Shown: positions 7,988-17,283, numbered from the stretch's first letter. The stretch: 64,000 nucleotides of DNA from GCA-002712045 sp028112705 (GCA_028112705.1 JAOGYN010000001.1:186001-250000); one strand, 5' to 3'. Notes: generated by a model not told the origin, from the sequence alone. Program-made: numbers and translations.

Positions 7988-9760
7988 ATGACCAACGATA
8001 AAATTGTTCGAAAGATTGCGGTTATATTTGTTACAGACGTTGTTAGTTTTAGCAAACTCATGGAAAAAAACGAAGATGCTACACTGAAAAGCTTACGCGT
8101 CTGCCGTGATATTCTGGATCAACTTCTTAAGAAGCACGATGGCCGTATTTTTAATACAGCGGGAGACTCAGTTTTAGTCGAATTCCAAAGTGCAGTAGCA
8201 GCACTAATTTGTGCAACCGAGTTTCAGAAACTTATTAAGCAGCGCAATCAATCAGTTTCTGAGGAGTCTCAGATGCGCTTTCGCATTGGGTTAAATGTGG
8301 GAGATGTCATCGTCGAAGAGACGAATCTATACGGCGAAGGGGTCAATAACGCTGCGAGGCTTGAAGCGCTCAGTCAACCTGGTGGCGTTTCTTTGTCTAA
8401 AACAGTTTATGATTTTGTCAGTAAAAAGGTTGAATTAACTTTTGCTGATCTAGGTACTCAGAAAGTAAAAAACACCATCTTACATGCTTATGATGTCATT
8501 ATAGAAGGCTTGGAGAAGCGGGTTTTAGAGGCGCCAACTGAGCCGGTTGAGGTGACTGAAAGTAACCCACCAACGATTGCTGTTATGCCTTTTAAAAACC
8601 TAAGTAATGATGAAGAGCAAGAATACTTTGCGGACGGTGTTACAGAGGATATTATTGCTAACCTCTCATCTTGGAAATCATTTCCGGTGATCTCAAGAAT
8701 TTCCACCTTCAGTTTCAAAGGCCAGGATATTAAATCTTCAGAAATAGCCCAGCAGTTGGGAGCGGATTACATTGTGGAAGGCAGCATTCGTAAAGGTGGA
8801 AATAAGGTAAGGATCACGGTTAATTTAGTCGATGCTAAAGATGACCAACAAGTTTGGTCTAAACGCTGGGATCGCGCATTGGATGATATTTTTGAGGTGC
8901 AGGATGAGGTTTCACAAGAAGTTGCTACGCTGATTTTTCCTGCCCTTAAGGGTAAGGAGCAAGATCGTATAAAGACCAAACCTCCAGCGTCTTTTTCTGC
9001 GTGGGACAATTACCTGAAAGCACTCGCAATTTATAATAAGACATGGGCAGGTACTGATAGAAAAAATGACGTTGAAAACCAAACGTTCATTAAACTTTGT
9101 GACAATGCAATAACCAAGGACCCGCATATGTGTGATGCCTATGTGTTGAAGGCTCGACGTATATATGGAAACCTATATGAACTGGCCTACCAGGATCAAC
9201 GCCAAGAAAATGAACTGTTGTTTCATGATCTTGCCTTTAAAGCTTATTCTCTGGACGCCAATAATCCTGAAGCAGTTATGATGTATAGCAGGTCTTTCAA
9301 TATAAAAAAAGATTACCTGCAGCGATTAAAATATGCGAAACTAGCATTGGATTTAAACCCAAGCCTTGCGGAATCCAATATGGATTATGGCCAAGCTCTA
9401 TGTAACGACAAGCACTTTGAAGAAGCAGAGGTTTGCATCGAAAGGGCGATGCAAATGAACCCAATTGGCCAACGAGCTTATGACTATTTTCTGCCCCTTT
9501 TGTATATGGCAATGGCGAACTCTAATAAGAGCCTAGAGTGGTGCAATGTACTGTATGATCGAGCTTTACACAGTCGCTATGACGGGTGGAGGGCGGCGAT
9601 CTATGTTCATCTTGGCGATGTTGAAACCGCGAAAACATATTTGACGAAATTCCGTGAACAGCGTTCAGAAATAACAACGCTAGAAGATTATAAAAAAGTC
9701 GCACCAACCATGTGCCTAGATTATCTCATGGAAGGCCTAACTCCTATTTGGGAAATTTAG
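7988..9760 (+). CDS. class III adenylate/guanylate cyclase fused to TolB-like and TPR regions
   Basis: Residues 1-170 form a class III nucleotidyl cyclase domain: metal Asp17 in 'FVTDVV', metal Asp60 in 'TAGDSVL', and transition-state Asn120/Arg124 in 'GVNNAARLEA', so it should be active. Residues about 190-310 resemble the TolB N-terminal-like domain common in such cyclases ('IAVMPFKNLS', 'DYIVEGSIRK'), and the remainder is helical with TPR-like repeats. No membrane helix is evident, so it is likely a cytoplasmic sensor making cyclic AMP (or cyclic GMP). The ATG at 7988 is chosen because GAGAG precedes it; a GTG at 7976 is the alternative. A TTGACA at 7841-7846 is a possible -35 element. Confidence 0.87.
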   Translation: MTNDKIVRKIAVIFVTDVVSFSKLMEKNEDATLKSLRVCRDILDQLLKKHDGRIFNTAGDSVLVEFQSAVAALICATEFQKLIKQRNQSVSEESQMRFRIGLNVGDVIVEETNLYGEGVNNAARLEALSQPGGVSLSKTVYDFVSKKVELTFADLGTQKVKNTILHAYDVIIEGLEKRVLEAPTEPVEVTESNPPTIAVMPFKNLSNDEEQEYFADGVTEDIIANLSSWKSFPVISRISTFSFKGQDIKSSEIAQQLGADYIVEGSIRKGGNKVRITVNLVDAKDDQQVWSKRWDRALDDIFEVQDEVSQEVATLIFPALKGKEQDRIKTKPPASFSAWDNYLKALAIYNKTWAGTDRKNDVENQTFIKLCDNAITKDPHMCDAYVLKARRIYGNLYELAYQDQRQENELLFHDLAFKAYSLDANNPEAVMMYSRSFNIKKDYLQRLKYAKLALDLNPSLAESNMDYGQALCNDKHFEEAEVCIERAMQMNPIGQRAYDYFLPLLYMAMANSNKSLEWCNVLYDRALHSRYDGWRAAIYVHLGDVETAKTYLTKFREQRSEITTLEDYKKVAPTMCLDYLMEGLTPIWEI

Positions 9761-9823
9761 AAAGGTAATTATATAAAACCCAACAAAGTTATTACAACTT
9801 AATGGCCTGATGCCTGGCAATAA

Positions 9824-10630
9824 TTATTTGCCTTCAAACTCAGTTCTTCGAGCAGCATAGGCACAGTTTTCACAATACGGATTAACTGAAGGCAACTCAC
9901 GCTGGTTCATTAGTTCATACATCCTATCTACTTCTAATTTTATCCAATCAGTTTTAGTATCATAGGGGATCAGCGTCTCTGAAAATTCCATTTTGCCAAA
10001 GAAACCATCAGCCTCCTTATTTCCATTGCACACGAGAAAATAACCTGTCTTTGCGACAGTAAAGCCCATTTCTTTTAATAAGTAGGCGTAGAAATCAAGT
10101 TGCCTCTTGTAACCCTCATGATAAATTGAAGACAAATAGCTCCAAGGTTCAACTGGCCTTTTGTTTGATTGAGATTTGTAATCGACAACGATCAGTTCTT
10201 CTGTGTTTGTATTGAACCAAATATCATCAACGCCACCCGTTAGGATGATGTTGGTGTCTCTATGGCGGTCCATGAGGCCAGCTCTTAAACTGTCTCGCCA
10301 TTTGTCCAAATCAGGGTGATCCAAAGGGATAATGTGTTCTAACTCATAATCCTTGAACAATCTGTGCGGTATTTTGTTTTCACGGCAAATATCGAATTCT
10401 TTTTTTAGCAACACATCCGTTGCCGCATTTAAGGACCAACCTGGCAATGATGGGGTTACAACTCCCTTGACACGATCCAAGTAAAAGCATCTCTCGCAAG
10501 TTAAAAAGTTTGAAAACTTACCTCGACTTATTTTGAAATCTTTAGCACTTCCTGGTTGGTAAATATTTCGAGTTCTAAGGCCAGTTGCTGGAGTTAATTC
10601 ATACTTTGAATTTCTTTTAAGACTTATCAT
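9824..10630 (-). CDS. PD-(D/E)XK (RecB/Cas4-type) nuclease-fold protein
   Basis: The core matches the RecB-family nuclease pattern: 'GGVDDIWF', then 'IVVDYKSQ' (the D-x-K metal site), then 'YKRQLDFYAYLL' (QxxxY). Two cysteine pairs, 'CERC' near residue 44 and 'CENC' near the C-terminus, resemble the iron-sulfur or zinc clasp of Cas4/AddB proteins, although those usually have one N-terminal and three C-terminal cysteines. About 268 residues with no helicase domain, so it is a stand-alone nuclease or DNA-binding protein. No cas genes or CRISPR repeats are nearby. It converges with the cyclase gene. Substrate and cellular role cannot be stated. Confidence 0.8.
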   Translation of the reverse strand: MISLKRNSKYELTPATGLRTRNIYQPGSAKDFKISRGKFSNFLTCERCFYLDRVKGVVTPSLPGWSLNAATDVLLKKEFDICRENKIPHRLFKDYELEHIIPLDHPDLDKWRDSLRAGLMDRHRDTNIILTGGVDDIWFNTNTEELIVVDYKSQSNKRPVEPWSYLSSIYHEGYKRQLDFYAYLLKEMGFTVAKTGYFLVCNGNKEADGFFGKMEFSETLIPYDTKTDWIKLEVDRMYELMNQRELPSVNPYCENCAYAARRTEFEGK

Positions 10631-10884
10631 AAAATTATGCTTTCAACCATCAGTTTAGTTATCGAGTATTTGACTTTTAATTTATATTTCACAAGTTTTT
10701 ATTAAATTTCAATTAGGTAAATTTTATATATTTAAGCTTTGTAATCGTTTAGTTTTTCAATTTAACTAACTTTGGACATTATCAAAAGAAAGCCTATAAT
10801 CTGAACTCAAAAATGTATACGCTAATTTTTGTATTACAAGTAAAGTGTTTTGAATATTTTAATTTGAGCCTTCAGGGGAAATAA

Positions 10885-12030
10885 ATGTTTGAAAAAAATA
10901 TGAATATATTTCGCCAGCGTTTAGAAAAAAATGATATTGATGTTGCCCTAATAACTGATGATGATAACGTCTATTACTTAACTGGTTATTACGATTATTT
11001 ACATATGGACTTTGGTCGTCCAACAATTTTAGTTGTTCTTCGTGAGGGTCAAAGTATATTAATCACACCTTCAATTGACTTTAATTCAGCAGAGTCATTA
11101 GCCCGGGTAGATCGAATTGTTTCTTGGAATGATGGAGTTGGTAATGAATGGCGCGAGGAGTTGCCCAAGGTAGCTATGAACGCAATGAAAGTTGCCATTG
11201 AACCCAATCATATACCGCCAGTGGTCCACAGCTATTTAGTAGAGCTAATTGAGGCCGAGAAACTAGAAAATGCTTCTTCATTATTATCAGATATGAGAAT
11301 GATTAAATCTGATATGGAGTTGCAGCTCGCAAGGCATGCTGGAGAAGTTGCTAACGCTATGATGACAGCGGGGCGCTCTGCTATTGGGAGTGGTATTGCA
11401 GAATTTGAAGTGGCAATAGCTACCTCGCAGGCAGGTACTAGAATGGCAGCAAAACTTCTTAATGCATATTACACTGATGAAGACATGTCACCAAACACTC
11501 ATTTTTTGCAAATTATGGCTTCTGGTGAGGCAATTACAAAAACCCATCACCGCGCCACTACGCGTATCATGAAACATGGAGAACCAGTTTTCCTTTGTTT
11601 TTGTGGGATGACAAATTTTCATCGGTTTAAATTGGGTTTTGATCGAACTTTTTGGATTGGTGAAATAAAAGATAAATCCCAAGAAGTAGTCTATGAAATA
11701 GCTTTAGCTAGTCAAGAAGCCGCTCTTAGGGCTTTAAGACCAGGTGTGACTGCAGAGAGTGTCCATGCTGCTTACGCTGAGGTTATTCAGGAAGCAGGAT
11801 ATGATTATCCTTTTCGTTGTGGTCGGGCGACCGGATTTAGTTATCTTGAGGCTCCACAACTTGTAACGGGTGACAAAACTATTTTACAACCGGGTATGGT
11901 ATTAGCGGTTGACGGATCTGTTTCTGCAGATAATTTTCGAGCTCAAATTGGGGATAGTTTTATTATAACACAAGAAGGGTATGAGCCATTAACGGATCAC
12001 CCAAAAAAATTAATAGACATAATTTTGTAG
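10885..12030 (+). CDS. M24 (pita-bread fold) family protein lacking the metal ligands; creatinase/ectoine-hydrolase-like
   Basis: Two-domain protein of 381 residues with a creatinase N-terminal domain and an M24 catalytic fold. Compared with aminopeptidase P, the five metal ligands are not in place: the region before 'DRTFWIG' lacks the two Asp, 'CGRATGF' replaces the His-containing HGIG-type motif, 'AVDGS' replaces the Glu motif, and 'QIGDSF' replaces RIED. This pattern is known for metal-free members such as creatinase and ectoine hydrolase, so a C-N hydrolase of a small molecule (amidine, ectoine-like or similar) is more likely than a peptidase. AGGGGAAATAA precedes the ATG. It stands alone, divergent from the nuclease-fold gene. 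Confidence 0.8.
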   Translation: MFEKNMNIFRQRLEKNDIDVALITDDDNVYYLTGYYDYLHMDFGRPTILVVLREGQSILITPSIDFNSAESLARVDRIVSWNDGVGNEWREELPKVAMNAMKVAIEPNHIPPVVHSYLVELIEAEKLENASSLLSDMRMIKSDMELQLARHAGEVANAMMTAGRSAIGSGIAEFEVAIATSQAGTRMAAKLLNAYYTDEDMSPNTHFLQIMASGEAITKTHHRATTRIMKHGEPVFLCFCGMTNFHRFKLGFDRTFWIGEIKDKSQEVVYEIALASQEAALRALRPGVTAESVHAAYAEVIQEAGYDYPFRCGRATGFSYLEAPQLVTGDKTILQPGMVLAVDGSVSADNFRAQIGDSFIITQEGYEPLTDHPKKLIDIIL

Positions 12031-12342
12031 CAAGGAAATTACTGATCAGGCATGGGAATTGGCTTAGTTTCATTCCTATGTTGGTCATAGGATAGAGACC
12101 AGCATTAAGCTGCCAAAGAGGATCTTGGATCGAGCCACTATAAGGCATCCAATTTTATTTTAGCCAATCACAAAATAAGATGATATAGTTCTCTTAAGAT
12201 ATTGATATCTATTAATAAAATTATTTAAAAACTTTAGAAAACATTCGTAAATTATAGTATAATTGTTTGATTATTGAATGATCATCAATTGTTCGACACT
12301 GGGATATCTATATTATTAGATTTCCCAATCAATCACATATCG
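12031..12342. other. non-coding spacer, no gene recognised
   Basis: 312 bp between the M24-fold gene and the convergent nitroreductase gene. A weak 9-bp stem (CATGGGAAT with ATTCCTATG, about 12050-12079) may serve as a terminator for the upstream gene. A minus-strand open frame into this region was examined and not accepted. Nothing else is recognised. Confidence 0.5.
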
Positions 12343-13371
12343 TCATATCTCCTTACAAGTAACGTTTAGCAAAACCTTATCTACATCTGGAGCAGGTGAG
12401 GCAGTGACATTAACTTGCTCTGGAATATGCCCCACACCTATTAGAGTTATTATAATCTCATTGTCAGGAATATTAAACGCTCCGCGTAAATGTTGATCTT
12501 TATCGCAATCCTCGGACCAATTTAACATACAAGTTCCCAATCCTGCCGCATGTAACGCGTACACCAACGACATTGCGAATAATCCACCATCAACCCAGCC
12601 CTGATTTCGTTCACCAACTATATCAAACTGACGTAGATCTACGGTAACTAATAAAACAGCACCCAATTTACTCCCAAAACCCCGATTTCCACTTTGATAC
12701 GATAGTAACAGATCACGCATCTCTGGCTCGTATGCTGCGTAAACTCGTCTTGTCTCACGGTTGCATGTACGTGGCGCCTTGATGGATTGAGAAACTGCTG
12801 TCCTTACAACATTAGGTGAAACAGACTCACCTGTGAAATGACGCACACTGGAGCGTGCCTGGATAAAACGTTCATAATTAAAATTAGTAGCATCCTTAAG
12901 CTCCTTCAAAGTTAGCGTGTAAGCCCCACCAGGATATTTTCTTTCGCGCATTTTGTTAACAAAACTCAACAATTCATTTTTAATTTCTGCAGGTATTTCC
13001 AACTCATGCGCATTATGAAAATCAACATATGAACTCAGCATACCGCGGGCGCCCTGTGTGGCAAATTCAGAATGACCTAGGCGTTCAAGTTCCAAAATTG
13101 CCGCAATAGTTGGCAAGATTTTAGCTACACCAAAGCCTTCACGTGGAATTTCCATTGCAAGTCCTTTTTCAAGTGCATGATAGGCATGTGTCAAGAAAGC
13201 AGCCAAGGCAACAGGATCTGGACTAATTTTAGTCGTACTAGAGTACTTAACAAATTTATCCATATCATAGTCATAGTTTCGTTTTAGATCAGAAAGCTTT
13301 ATCGTTGGTGAATAATTCTCTCGAAATACTTCAAGATCATTTTGATTGGGGAAAGTTTTTGAATTAGTCAT
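12343..13371 (-). CDS. nitroreductase family protein with N-terminal extension
   Basis: The C-terminal half (about residues 165-335) is a nitroreductase-type FMN fold: 'RSSVRHFTGE' is the classic first FMN/active-site motif, followed by 'APRTCNRE' and, near the end, 'GLGTCMLNW' and 'IITLIGVGH'. The N-terminal 160 residues are a helical extension without a domain I recognise; similar long forms occur in polysaccharide-type gene clusters. Likely a flavoprotein acting on an unknown small molecule with NAD(P)H. Divergent from the flavoprotein gene at 13626, with a palindrome between them. Confidence 0.82.
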   Translation of the reverse strand: MTNSKTFPNQNDLEVFRENYSPTIKLSDLKRNYDYDMDKFVKYSSTTKISPDPVALAAFLTHAYHALEKGLAMEIPREGFGVAKILPTIAAILELERLGHSEFATQGARGMLSSYVDFHNAHELEIPAEIKNELLSFVNKMRERKYPGGAYTLTLKELKDATNFNYERFIQARSSVRHFTGESVSPNVVRTAVSQSIKAPRTCNRETRRVYAAYEPEMRDLLLSYQSGNRGFGSKLGAVLLVTVDLRQFDIVGERNQGWVDGGLFAMSLVYALHAAGLGTCMLNWSEDCDKDQHLRGAFNIPDNEIIITLIGVGHIPEQVNVTASPAPDVDKVLLNVTCKEI

Positions 13372-13553
13372 GATGGTGCTCTCAGTTTTTCTAGTATTTT
13401 TGTTGAAATAATTAAGTTTTATTTTCTGTTTATATAACTAATAATCCAGAAAAAACTTCCGTTTACAAGGCAATTCCAGTATTTTAGGGTATTCGGCTAA
13501 CAAAGGACTGTTGTGACCAATTTGAGCATATTAGAAGTTATCTATATTTAATC

Positions 13554-13565
13554 TGTCTGCAGACA
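13554..13565. promoter_or_regulatory. 12-bp perfect palindrome between divergent genes (possible operator)
   Basis: TGTCTGCAGACA is its own reverse complement and lies about 60 bp before the flavoprotein start and 183 bp before the nitroreductase start. Its location suits a dimeric repressor site, but no regulator gene is adjacent and it is a single copy as far as seen. Confidence 0.3.
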
Positions 13566-13625
13566 TTCTGATATTTTCTTTTTTTTACTTGATATCTATT
13601 TCAGTTAAGTGCAACCCCGTATTTA

Positions 13626-14807
13626 ATGAAATATGATACCATCATAATAGGCGCGGGTGCAGCAGGACTGATGTGCGCAGGGGAGCATACGGGTCGCACT
13701 CTGTTAATTGATCACATAAAGGCTCCAGGTGAGAAAATTCGTATCTCTGGAGGGGGACGTTGTAATTTTACTAATCTGCACTCCTCACCTGAAAACTTCC
13801 TGTCCAATAATCCACATTTCTGTAAGTCAGCCCTAAGTCGTTACACCCAATGGGATTTTATTGAATTAATTAAAAGTTACAATATAGAGTATCATGAAAA
13901 GACCCTGGGACAGTTATTTTGCGATGGATCCTCAAAACAAATCATTGAGATGCTGGGAACTCAATTGGATAAGGCTAAGACAGAATTAAAATTAAGTTGC
14001 TCTGTTAAAGATGTCCGTAAAATAGAAACCGGTTTTGAGCTAATACTTGAGGAAAATAATACACAAACCAATGTCGAAACTAAGCAATTAGTTATAGCGA
14101 CTGGAGGAAAGTCAATTCCAAAAATGGGTGCTACTGGCTTTGCATATGATATAGCCAAGCAGTTCTCTATTCCACTCACGGAAACCCGAGCTGCATTGGT
14201 GCCTTTGACATTTTCAGATTCGAAATTCCAACCTCTAGTAGGCACCTCAACAACTACAAGAGTACATAATGCAAAGGCAAGTTTTGATGAGGGAATGCTA
14301 TTTACTCACCGGGGTTTATCAGGCCCCTCGATATTGCAAATATCATCTTATTGGCGGGAGGGTGAAGTAATTTTTATTAACTTAGTTCCAAATATATCTA
14401 TACTTGAGGAGCTTAAAAAACAACGCCAAGAGCAAGGAAAGCGTAACTTAACAACCGTACTTTCATATTATATTCCAGCACGTTTGGTTGAATATTTGGC
14501 TGAGCCTTTAACCCTTTCAGGAAAGCTTGCGGACCAGTCCGATATAAGATTAAGAGATATATGCAAGGCTCTCCAGGCTTGGCCTTTAACACCCAAAGGA
14601 TCAGAAGGATATCGAACTGCTGAGGTAACATTAGGTGGTGTAGACACTAATGCACTCTCATCAAAAACTATGATGTCCAAAACTGTTCCTGGCCTCTATT
14701 TTATAGGTGAGGCAGTAGACGTGACTGGTTGGCTTGGGGGATATAATTTCCAGTGGGCTTGGTCTTCGGGTTGGGCTGCAGGGCAAGCACTAAAGACTAA
14801 CATTTAA
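13626..14807 (+). CDS. BaiN/HI0933 family FAD-dependent NAD(P)/flavoprotein
   Basis: Two-dinucleotide-binding-domain flavoprotein of 393 residues. The N-terminal 'IIIGAGAAGLMCA' binds FAD, 'GEKIRISGGGRCNFTN' is the diagnostic family motif, 'LVIATGGKSIPKMG' is the second nucleotide motif, and 'GLYFIGEAVDVTGWLGGYN' closes the FAD site. BaiN is a bile-acid dehydroxylating member, but most homologues have unassigned redox roles and the name should not be read as a function here. Single gene, divergent from the nitroreductase. Confidence 0.88.
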   Translation: MKYDTIIIGAGAAGLMCAGEHTGRTLLIDHIKAPGEKIRISGGGRCNFTNLHSSPENFLSNNPHFCKSALSRYTQWDFIELIKSYNIEYHEKTLGQLFCDGSSKQIIEMLGTQLDKAKTELKLSCSVKDVRKIETGFELILEENNTQTNVETKQLVIATGGKSIPKMGATGFAYDIAKQFSIPLTETRAALVPLTFSDSKFQPLVGTSTTTRVHNAKASFDEGMLFTHRGLSGPSILQISSYWREGEVIFINLVPNISILEELKKQRQEQGKRNLTTVLSYYIPARLVEYLAEPLTLSGKLADQSDIRLRDICKALQAWPLTPKGSEGYRTAEVTLGGVDTNALSSKTMMSKTVPGLYFIGEAVDVTGWLGGYNFQWAWSSGWAAGQALKTNI

Positions 14808-14954
14808 TTTAATTTTATAACGCATTATATTTAAATTTTTATATACTAAAAGAATAAGATGATTAAAGATTTTAACTATAAAAAAGGATCAACAAAAATA
14901 AGTAATTATTTTAATAAATAAATTAATATAATATAATATTTTGAATGGATTACA

Positions 14955-15548
14955 ATGGACAATCAAAGTAAAACAATGTATCACTCTGGCCATCGGGAGC
15001 TTCAGAAAAGGTTTGATGGAGTAGAACTAGCTGACGCACTTGAACAAATGAACAATCAACTGACATTCCAACCAAAGGATAAAGAATTTATCGAAAATGT
15101 AGATTTTTTCTTTCTCGCGACTGCATTCAAAGAAAGTGTTGATTGCTCATTTAAGGGTGGGGTAAAGGGATTTATTAAAGTAACTGGAGAAAATACCCTA
15201 GAATTTCCTGATTATGATGGGAATTCAATGTATCGTAGTCTTGGAAATATCCTTAAATCCCCATTTATTGGAATGATTTTTATTGAGTTTAGCGGTCAGC
15301 CTAAAAGATTACGAGTGAATGGACAGGCAACAATAAGAGAAGGTAAATCTGGGTCTGATGCTAAATTAATAATTTCAGTAAAGGCGACCGAAATATTTCC
15401 AAATTGTCCTAGGTACGTTCCAGACTTACAGGGCAATAAACCTTCAAAATTTCTTCCAGACGAGAGTGGTTATGGTGCCAAACCAGATTGGAAGAACCAA
15501 AAAGAATATCGAAATTATTTACCTAAGAATAATCCACATAATTCTTAA
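14955..15548 (+). CDS. pyridoxamine 5'-phosphate oxidase-fold (FMN-binding) protein
   Basis: 197-residue protein of the split-barrel FMN-binding group. The run 'DFFFLATAFKESVDCSFKGG' leading into 'FPDYDGNSMYRSLGNI' and then 'GMIFIEF...RLRVNG' is the usual sequence of strands of PPOX-type general stress or unknown flavoproteins. It lacks the residues of true PdxH, so a pyridoxal role is unlikely. The 147-bp AT-rich leader has no recognised element. It converges with the DmdA-like gene. Confidence 0.8.
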   Translation: MDNQSKTMYHSGHRELQKRFDGVELADALEQMNNQLTFQPKDKEFIENVDFFFLATAFKESVDCSFKGGVKGFIKVTGENTLEFPDYDGNSMYRSLGNILKSPFIGMIFIEFSGQPKRLRVNGQATIREGKSGSDAKLIISVKATEIFPNCPRYVPDLQGNKPSKFLPDESGYGAKPDWKNQKEYRNYLPKNNPHNS

Positions 15549-15588
15549 AAATTGCAGTGGATATTACCTTCAATCTCTAGAACAATTA

Positions 15589-16731
15589 TTAGGCAGATGT
15601 GATTTTCTTTTTTGGATCAAAGAAGGGTTTCTCAACCACAGTCGCCTTCAAGACACCTTCAGGAGCGTTGATATTGAACTGCCTACCTAGCGAAGCATAA
15701 TCAATTAAAACCATTGCCAGGGCAATATTTTTTCTTAAACGCGGCGAATATACGGCCGAGGTAACCTTACCAATAGAGGTGCCTTCACATTCAATTGGCC
15801 AAAAACGTGTATTAGGGCCCAAAAGAGGCTCCCCATAAATTTGGAGCCCAACCTGTTTTCGTGTAAGCTTATTATTTTTAATTTTCAAAAGTGCTTTCTT
15901 ACCAATGAAGTCAAGTTCACCTTCTAGATGTATTAAGCGATCTAAGCCTAATTCAAAGGGATTAGTCTCAATATCCATGTCTGCGTGATAAGATAACATT
16001 CCACCCTCAATCCTACGAATTGACGAGGTATGACCCGGCTTCAATCCATAAGCCTTGCCAGCTTCCATTATTTTTTCCCATAATGCATCACCCTGAGAGC
16101 TATCTCTCAAAAAGATTTCATAACCAAGTTCACTTGACCAGCCGGTTCTCGACACAATCAAAGGGATACCGTCTAAAGAAAGCTCACGATGCCAATAATA
16201 ACGCAAATCAGATATGCTCTCACCAAAAATCTTTTCCATAATGTTACCAGACTGGGGTCCTTGTAACTGCAATGGTGATGCGTCTGGCTCACATATATGA
16301 ACGTCTAAGCCCGAGTTAACAGCAACGCCTTGTGCCCAGAGCATCACGTCACTATCTGCCAAGGAAATCCAGTAGTGATCCTCACCAAGTCGCAATAGGA
16401 CTGGATCGTTAATAACGCCACCAGCTGCATTTGTAATTATAATATATTTACACTGTCCGACAGCTAACTTCGATAAGTCACGAGGCGTTAAAAGTTGAAT
16501 AAATTGTGTGGCATCTGGACCCGTTATCTCAACTTGCCTTTCAACTGAGACATCACAAAGAATTGCATCATTAATTAAGTTCCAAAAATTTTGTTCAGGG
16601 TCACCAAAATCACGCGGAATGTACATGTGATTATATACAGAAAATGCAGTGGCACCCCAGCGAACAGTTGAGTCAAAAAAAGGTGATTTTCTAATTTGCG
16701 TTCCAAAACCAAAATCTTTTAAAGCCTGCAT
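15589..16731 (-). CDS. GcvT-family aminomethyltransferase, DmdA-like
   Basis: Tetrahydrofolate-dependent methyl-group transferase of the GcvT superfamily, 380 residues. The start ('KSPFFDSTVRWGA', 'YNHMYIPR'), the mid-part 'ERQVEITGPDA', 'SPLQLQGPQS' and the C-terminal 'EKPFFDPKKK' resemble dimethylsulfoniopropionate demethylase (DmdA) and its close paralogues in SAR11 and SAR116 bacteria. True DmdA and these paralogues cannot be told apart reliably by eye, so DMSP demethylation is a hypothesis. It stands alone: no dmdB, dmdC or glycine-cleavage genes are next to it. Confidence 0.75.
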   Translation of the reverse strand: MQALKDFGFGTQIRKSPFFDSTVRWGATAFSVYNHMYIPRDFGDPEQNFWNLINDAILCDVSVERQVEITGPDATQFIQLLTPRDLSKLAVGQCKYIIITNAAGGVINDPVLLRLGEDHYWISLADSDVMLWAQGVAVNSGLDVHICEPDASPLQLQGPQSGNIMEKIFGESISDLRYYWHRELSLDGIPLIVSRTGWSSELGYEIFLRDSSQGDALWEKIMEAGKAYGLKPGHTSSIRRIEGGMLSYHADMDIETNPFELGLDRLIHLEGELDFIGKKALLKIKNNKLTRKQVGLQIYGEPLLGPNTRFWPIECEGTSIGKVTSAVYSPRLRKNIALAMVLIDYASLGRQFNINAPEGVLKATVVEKPFFDPKKKITSA

Positions 16732-16929
16732 ATTTCATTGCTTTCTTTAACAATCATAAACTTAAAATTTTTATCTTATACTTTCTTTAACTATCCCATA
16801 ATAAGAACTAAAATACATTTCAATACCAAGTTTAACTAAATTTAGAAATACTAATTTAATTGATCCAATTTGATTAAATATCCATGAAGACTAAGTAAGT
16901 GACAATGTAGTTTAAAAAGGATCTTATTA

Positions 16930-17283
16930 ATGGTTAAACCTTTCAGTAAAAATACAATAATCAATAACTTATTAATGAGCTTAAGCTTCGTATTGCTTTT
17001 ATCGGGTCCGGTTAAAGCAGATTTCTTTGACTTTTTATTTGGTCCTGAAAATTGCAAAGTTGGGTCAAATTATACATGTAATCAATTAGAAAATTTACCT
17101 TACAACGTATTTTTTTACTCACCCGATAAAACTGAAAAATATCTAGGATTGGCGAGGAATTTACCAACAGCTAAAATAATGAGTGTAAATTATGCAAATA
17201 GTTTAAATTTAAGTAGAGATGCGGGTTGGAGTACTATTTTTTGCTTAAAAACTAATGCATCAGAATGCGCGGAAAAGCACTAA
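16930..17283 (+). CDS. small secreted protein of unknown function
   Basis: 117-residue protein with an N-terminal signal peptide: basic start 'MVKPFSK', hydrophobic core 'LLMSLSFVLLLSG', and a likely cleavage after 'VKA' near residue 30. The mature part has four cysteines ('NCKVGSNYTCN', 'FCLKTNASEC'), which would suit disulfides in the periplasm. AAAAAGGATC lies just before the ATG. No family recognised. It is followed by about 500 bp containing only a decayed gene on the other strand. Confidence 0.6.
   Translation: MVKPFSKNTIINNLLMSLSFVLLLSGPVKADFFDFLFGPENCKVGSNYTCNQLENLPYNVFFYSPDKTEKYLGLARNLPTAKIMSVNYANSLNLSRDAGWSTIFCLKTNASECAEKH

Noticed and set aside
9824..10630. Cas4-like nuclease as part of a CRISPR-Cas system
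   Set aside because: No repeat array and no other cas gene anywhere in the window; the cysteine arrangement also differs from Cas4.
7988..10630. Cyclase plus nuclease as a cyclic-nucleotide anti-phage (Pycsar/CBASS-like) pair
   Set aside because: The cyclase has the TolB/TPR architecture of signalling cyclases, no cyclic-nucleotide-binding effector domain is present, and the two genes converge instead of forming an operon.
10631..10884. Hidden gene between the nuclease-fold and M24 genes
   Set aside because: All frames are short and AT-driven; this is a divergent promoter region.
11963..12148. Minus-strand frame starting with protein-like residues after the M24 gene
   Set aside because: Half of it overlaps the C-terminus of the M24-fold gene in antisense, there is no ribosome binding site, and no family is recognised.
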